From NCBI GenBank assembly GCA_937864115.1, contig CALMII010000025.1, positions 186,001 to 250,000 of the forward strand: a stretch of 64,000 nt of DNA. The letters are read 5' to 3'. Of this stretch, positions 62,054 to 64,000 are shown piece by piece; the stretch's first letter is position 1; every line of letters starts with the position of its first letter. The translations under genes were made by a program, and so were the position numbers. Source of the stretch: an uncultured Steroidobacter sp. (GTDB lineage: Bacteria > Pseudomonadota > Gammaproteobacteria > Steroidobacterales > Steroidobacteraceae). The notes beneath the pieces were generated by a model. It searched no databases. It saw only the letters and a program-made list of their open reading frames with translations, and was not told where the DNA came from.

Positions 62054-63594
62054 ATGACGCCTGGCCGGCCGCGTGGCGACTGTTGCCCGGGTATCTGGGC
62101 GAACACATCATCCTCAGCGCCTCGGCGCTCGCCCTGGGACTGGCGATCAGCCTGCCGCTGACGGTGCTCGCCGTGCGGCGCACGCGCATTCGCTGGCTCA
62201 TTCTGGCGATGGCCAGCATCGTGCAGACGATTCCGAGCCTCGCGCTGCTCGCGCTGTTCTATCCGCTGCTGCTGATGCTGTCGGCGCTGTCGCTGCGTCT
62301 GTTCGGACACGGCTTTGCGGCGCTCGGCTTTTTGCCGTCGCTGCTGGCGCTGACGCTGTATTCGATGCTGCCGATCCTTCGCAATGGCGTGGCCAGCATC
62401 GTCACTCTGCCGCCTGCGGTGATCGAAGCCGCGCGCGGCGTCGGCATGACGGACTGGCAGCGTCTGTGGCGCATCGAACTGCCGCTGGCGGCGCCGATGC
62501 TGATGGCCGGCATCCGCACCGCCGCCGTGTGGGTCATCGGCACGGCGACGCTGTCGACGCCGGTCGGTCAGACCAGTCTCGGCAACTACATCTTTGCGGG
62601 ACTGCAGGTGCAGAACTGGGTGTCCGTCCTGTTCGGCTGCATCGCCGCTGCCGTGCTCGCGTTGATCGTCGATCAACTACTCGCGCTGATCGAATCCGGC
62701 ACGGCGAAGCGCAGCCGCTGGCGCATCGTCGCGGGCGCGACTGCCTTGCTGGCCGGTGTGGCGATCGCAGCCCTGCCGCGTACGACGTCGAGCGAGTCGC
62801 AGGCCTATGTGATCGGTGCGAAGAATTTCTCCGAGCAATACATCCTGGCCGACCTGCTGGCGCAGCGACTGCAGCAGGCGGGCGCGAGCACGACGCAGCG
62901 GACCGGGCTCGGTTCCATGATCGCCTTCCAGGCGCTGGCCCGCGATGAGCTCGACGTTTACGTCGAATACACGGGCACGCTGTGGGCCAATGTCATGCAT
63001 CGCACCGATTCGCCGCCGCGCGAAATCGTGCTGCAGGAGACGGCGGCGTGGCTGCAGCAACGGCACGGCATCACGCTGCTGGGATCGCTGGGCTTCGAGA
63101 ACGCCTATGCGCTGGCGATGCGACGCGATCGCGCGCAGCAACTCGGCATCCGCACGCTCGAGGATCTGGCGCGCAACGCAGCACAACTGCGCATGGGAGG
63201 CGACCTGGAATTCTTCGACCGCCCGGAATGGAGCGCGGTGAAGCGGGCCTATGGCCTCGTCTTCGCCGCCGAACGCCAGTTCCAGCCGACCTTCATGTAT
63301 CGCGCGGTCGGCAGCGGCGAGGTCGATGTGATTTCGGCGTTTTCCAGCGACGGGCGCATCGCCGCGGATGACCTGGTCCTGCTGGAAGATCCGCGTCAGG
63401 CATTGCTGTCCTACGATGCCATCGTGCTGCTGGCTCCGCGGCGAGCGGCCGACGTAGTACTTCGCCGGACACTCGAACCGCTGATCGGCGCCATCCCGAT
63501 CGAGACCATGCGGCAGGCCAACCTGAGCGTCGATCGCGACACGGAGAAGTCGACGGCGGAGGCTGCCGCGCGCTGGCTGAACGAACGGCTCTGA
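62050..63594 (+). CDS. Fused permease and substrate-binding protein of osmoprotectant ABC importer
   Basis: 514 aa. The N-terminal permease part (residues about 1-240) has five to six membrane helices and the EAA loop ARGVGMTDWQRLWRIELPLAAP. Then LAGVAIAALPRTTSSES, a membrane exit, and a type OpuAC/ProX binding domain (about 255-514) with YVIGAKNFSEQYILADLLAQRL, DVYVEYTGTLWANVM and YAFELERQ-type ligand residues. Such permease-binding fusions are known for OpuA/OpuFB-type carriers. With the ATPase this is a complete two-gene transporter. A third separate binding gene is not needed. Confidence 0.93.
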   Translation: MNDAWPAAWRLLPGYLGEHIILSASALALGLAISLPLTVLAVRRTRIRWLILAMASIVQTIPSLALLALFYPLLLMLSALSLRLFGHGFAALGFLPSLLALTLYSMLPILRNGVASIVTLPPAVIEAARGVGMTDWQRLWRIELPLAAPMLMAGIRTAAVWVIGTATLSTPVGQTSLGNYIFAGLQVQNWVSVLFGCIAAAVLALIVDQLLALIESGTAKRSRWRIVAGATALLAGVAIAALPRTTSSESQAYVIGAKNFSEQYILADLLAQRLQQAGASTTQRTGLGSMIAFQALARDELDVYVEYTGTLWANVMHRTDSPPREIVLQETAAWLQQRHGITLLGSLGFENAYALAMRRDRAQQLGIRTLEDLARNAAQLRMGGDLEFFDRPEWSAVKRAYGLVFAAERQFQPTFMYRAVGSGEVDVISAFSSDGRIAADDLVLLEDPRQALLSYDAIVLLAPRRAADVVLRRTLEPLIGAIPIETMRQANLSVDRDTEKSTAEAAARWLNERL

Positions 63595-63752
63595 GCGCTG
63601 TCACCCTTTACCGACATCGCAGCGTCGCGAGCGAGCCACCGATTTTCAGCCTCCGTTCAAGATCGGTCGATCACGATCGCGCCCCGCTGGATGCGCGTAA
63701 GCCACGACGGCAGGAAGGCCTGACAGCCGTATATTTCCTGCGACATTTGCAG

Positions 63753-63784
63753 CGCAGATGGAAACTTGTTGTATTCCATCTGCG
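63753..63784. other. Perfect 11-bp hairpin in 5' leader of EF-hand gene
   Basis: CGCAGATGGAA (63753-63763) and TTCCATCTGCG (63774-63784) pair perfectly around a 10-base loop. It lies 66 bp before the ATG at 63850, within the 255-bp gap after the transporter. No poly-T follows, so it is not a terminator. It may be a leader element of the last gene. Confidence 0.6.
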
Positions 63785-63849
63785 TTGTCCACGGATCCGG
63801 AGAACCGGTCGCCACATGACCGGGCCCTAGTCATCGGGAGGAATCTTTC

Positions 63850-64000
63850 ATGCGAATCGCCACCCTGTTTGCCACGCTCTTGCCGTTCTCGTTTGCCGCG
63901 GTCGCACACGGCGACGGAGTGACGGTCGCCAAGGTCCAGACGCCGGCCTTCGCCTCCATCGACCGCAACGGCGACCAGCGCATCAGCAAGACGGAAGCCG
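63850..64000 (+). CDS. EF-hand domain exported protein (truncated by window end)
   Basis: The first 50 residues are visible. Signal peptide MRIATLFATLLPFSFAAVAHG, then SIDRNGDQRISKTEA, an EF-hand calcium loop (D-x-N-x-D-x-x-I, with later E). GGGAGGA precedes the ATG. The C-terminal part lies beyond the window, so the total domain count and function cannot be given. Confidence 0.75.
   Translation, partial: MRIATLFATLLPFSFAAVAHGDGVTVAKVQTPAFASIDRNGDQRISKTEA

Overview
The window is 64 kb of GC-rich DNA with tightly packed genes, many joined by ATGA or GTGA start-stop overlaps. Gene content and order point to a gammaproteobacterium near the Xanthomonadales/Nevskiales, possibly Steroidobacteraceae. 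The pointers are an algR-type regulator close to hemCDXY, dapF-DUF484-xerC, hslV-hslU-DUF971, ubiE-ubiJ-ubiB, and a complete trp operon. No rRNA, tRNA, prophage, transposase or CRISPR array was seen. The taxonomic placement is inference from gene order.

Layout. 1-8.9 kb: a LytTR response regulator, a small yqjK/yqjE/elaB membrane group on the minus strand, a PerM-family permease, the heme genes hemC-hemD-hemX-hemY and a flavin/2Fe-2S reductase. 8.9-13.9 kb: two minus-strand genes (an epimerase fused to a DCC thiol-oxidoreductase domain, and DUF4166) and a GbsR/MarR regulator, with matching 18-bp palindromes in front of the DUF4166 gene and in front of the regulator; then an epimerase, a ParA-like ATPase and a CoA-binding protein. 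13.9-23.8 kb: housekeeping core (dapF, xerC, hslVU, ubiEJB). 23.8-28.7 kb: hotdog protein, DedA, panD and a LOG-type protein on the minus strand, then an MHYT-GGDEF-EAL gene that carries an apparent frameshift. 28.7-36 kb: trpL-E-G-D-C-F-B-A in one minus-strand run, preceded by a clear attenuator with three tandem Trp codons. 36-45 kb: a type I restriction-modification operon (hsdM, RhuM-Fic protein, hsdS, hsdR, YgjP-like metallopeptidase). 45-57 kb: transport and sulfur or iron functions (two TonB-dependent receptors, a sulfate-binding protein, an ABC exporter overlapping a Cds1-like cysteine desulfhydrase, a Fur-box candidate, an ATP-grasp protein). 57-64 kb: RidA, a DUF885 protein, a structured small-RNA candidate with its own terminator, a DUF3800 protein, ppa, and an osmoprotectant ABC importer with a fused permease-binding protein. 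A truncated EF-hand gene runs off the end.

A striking property is the load of intergenic palindromes. At least four sequence families recur: REP-like elements with a GGCTTCAGCC core, an aatggccgcaaaaaggcg family, a cctccgcgcagcggggg family and a gcgactggctgctggcag family. There is also a nested acgg/cacggg element. They sit almost exclusively in gaps between genes, often within 20 bp of a start or stop codon.

Most worth following up: the trp attenuator with a nearly leaderless leader peptide; the orphan structured RNA at 59592-59705; the paired operators of the GbsR-type regulator; the RhuM-Fic gene inside the restriction operon; the G5 frameshift in the c-di-GMP gene; and the exporter/Cds1 pair.
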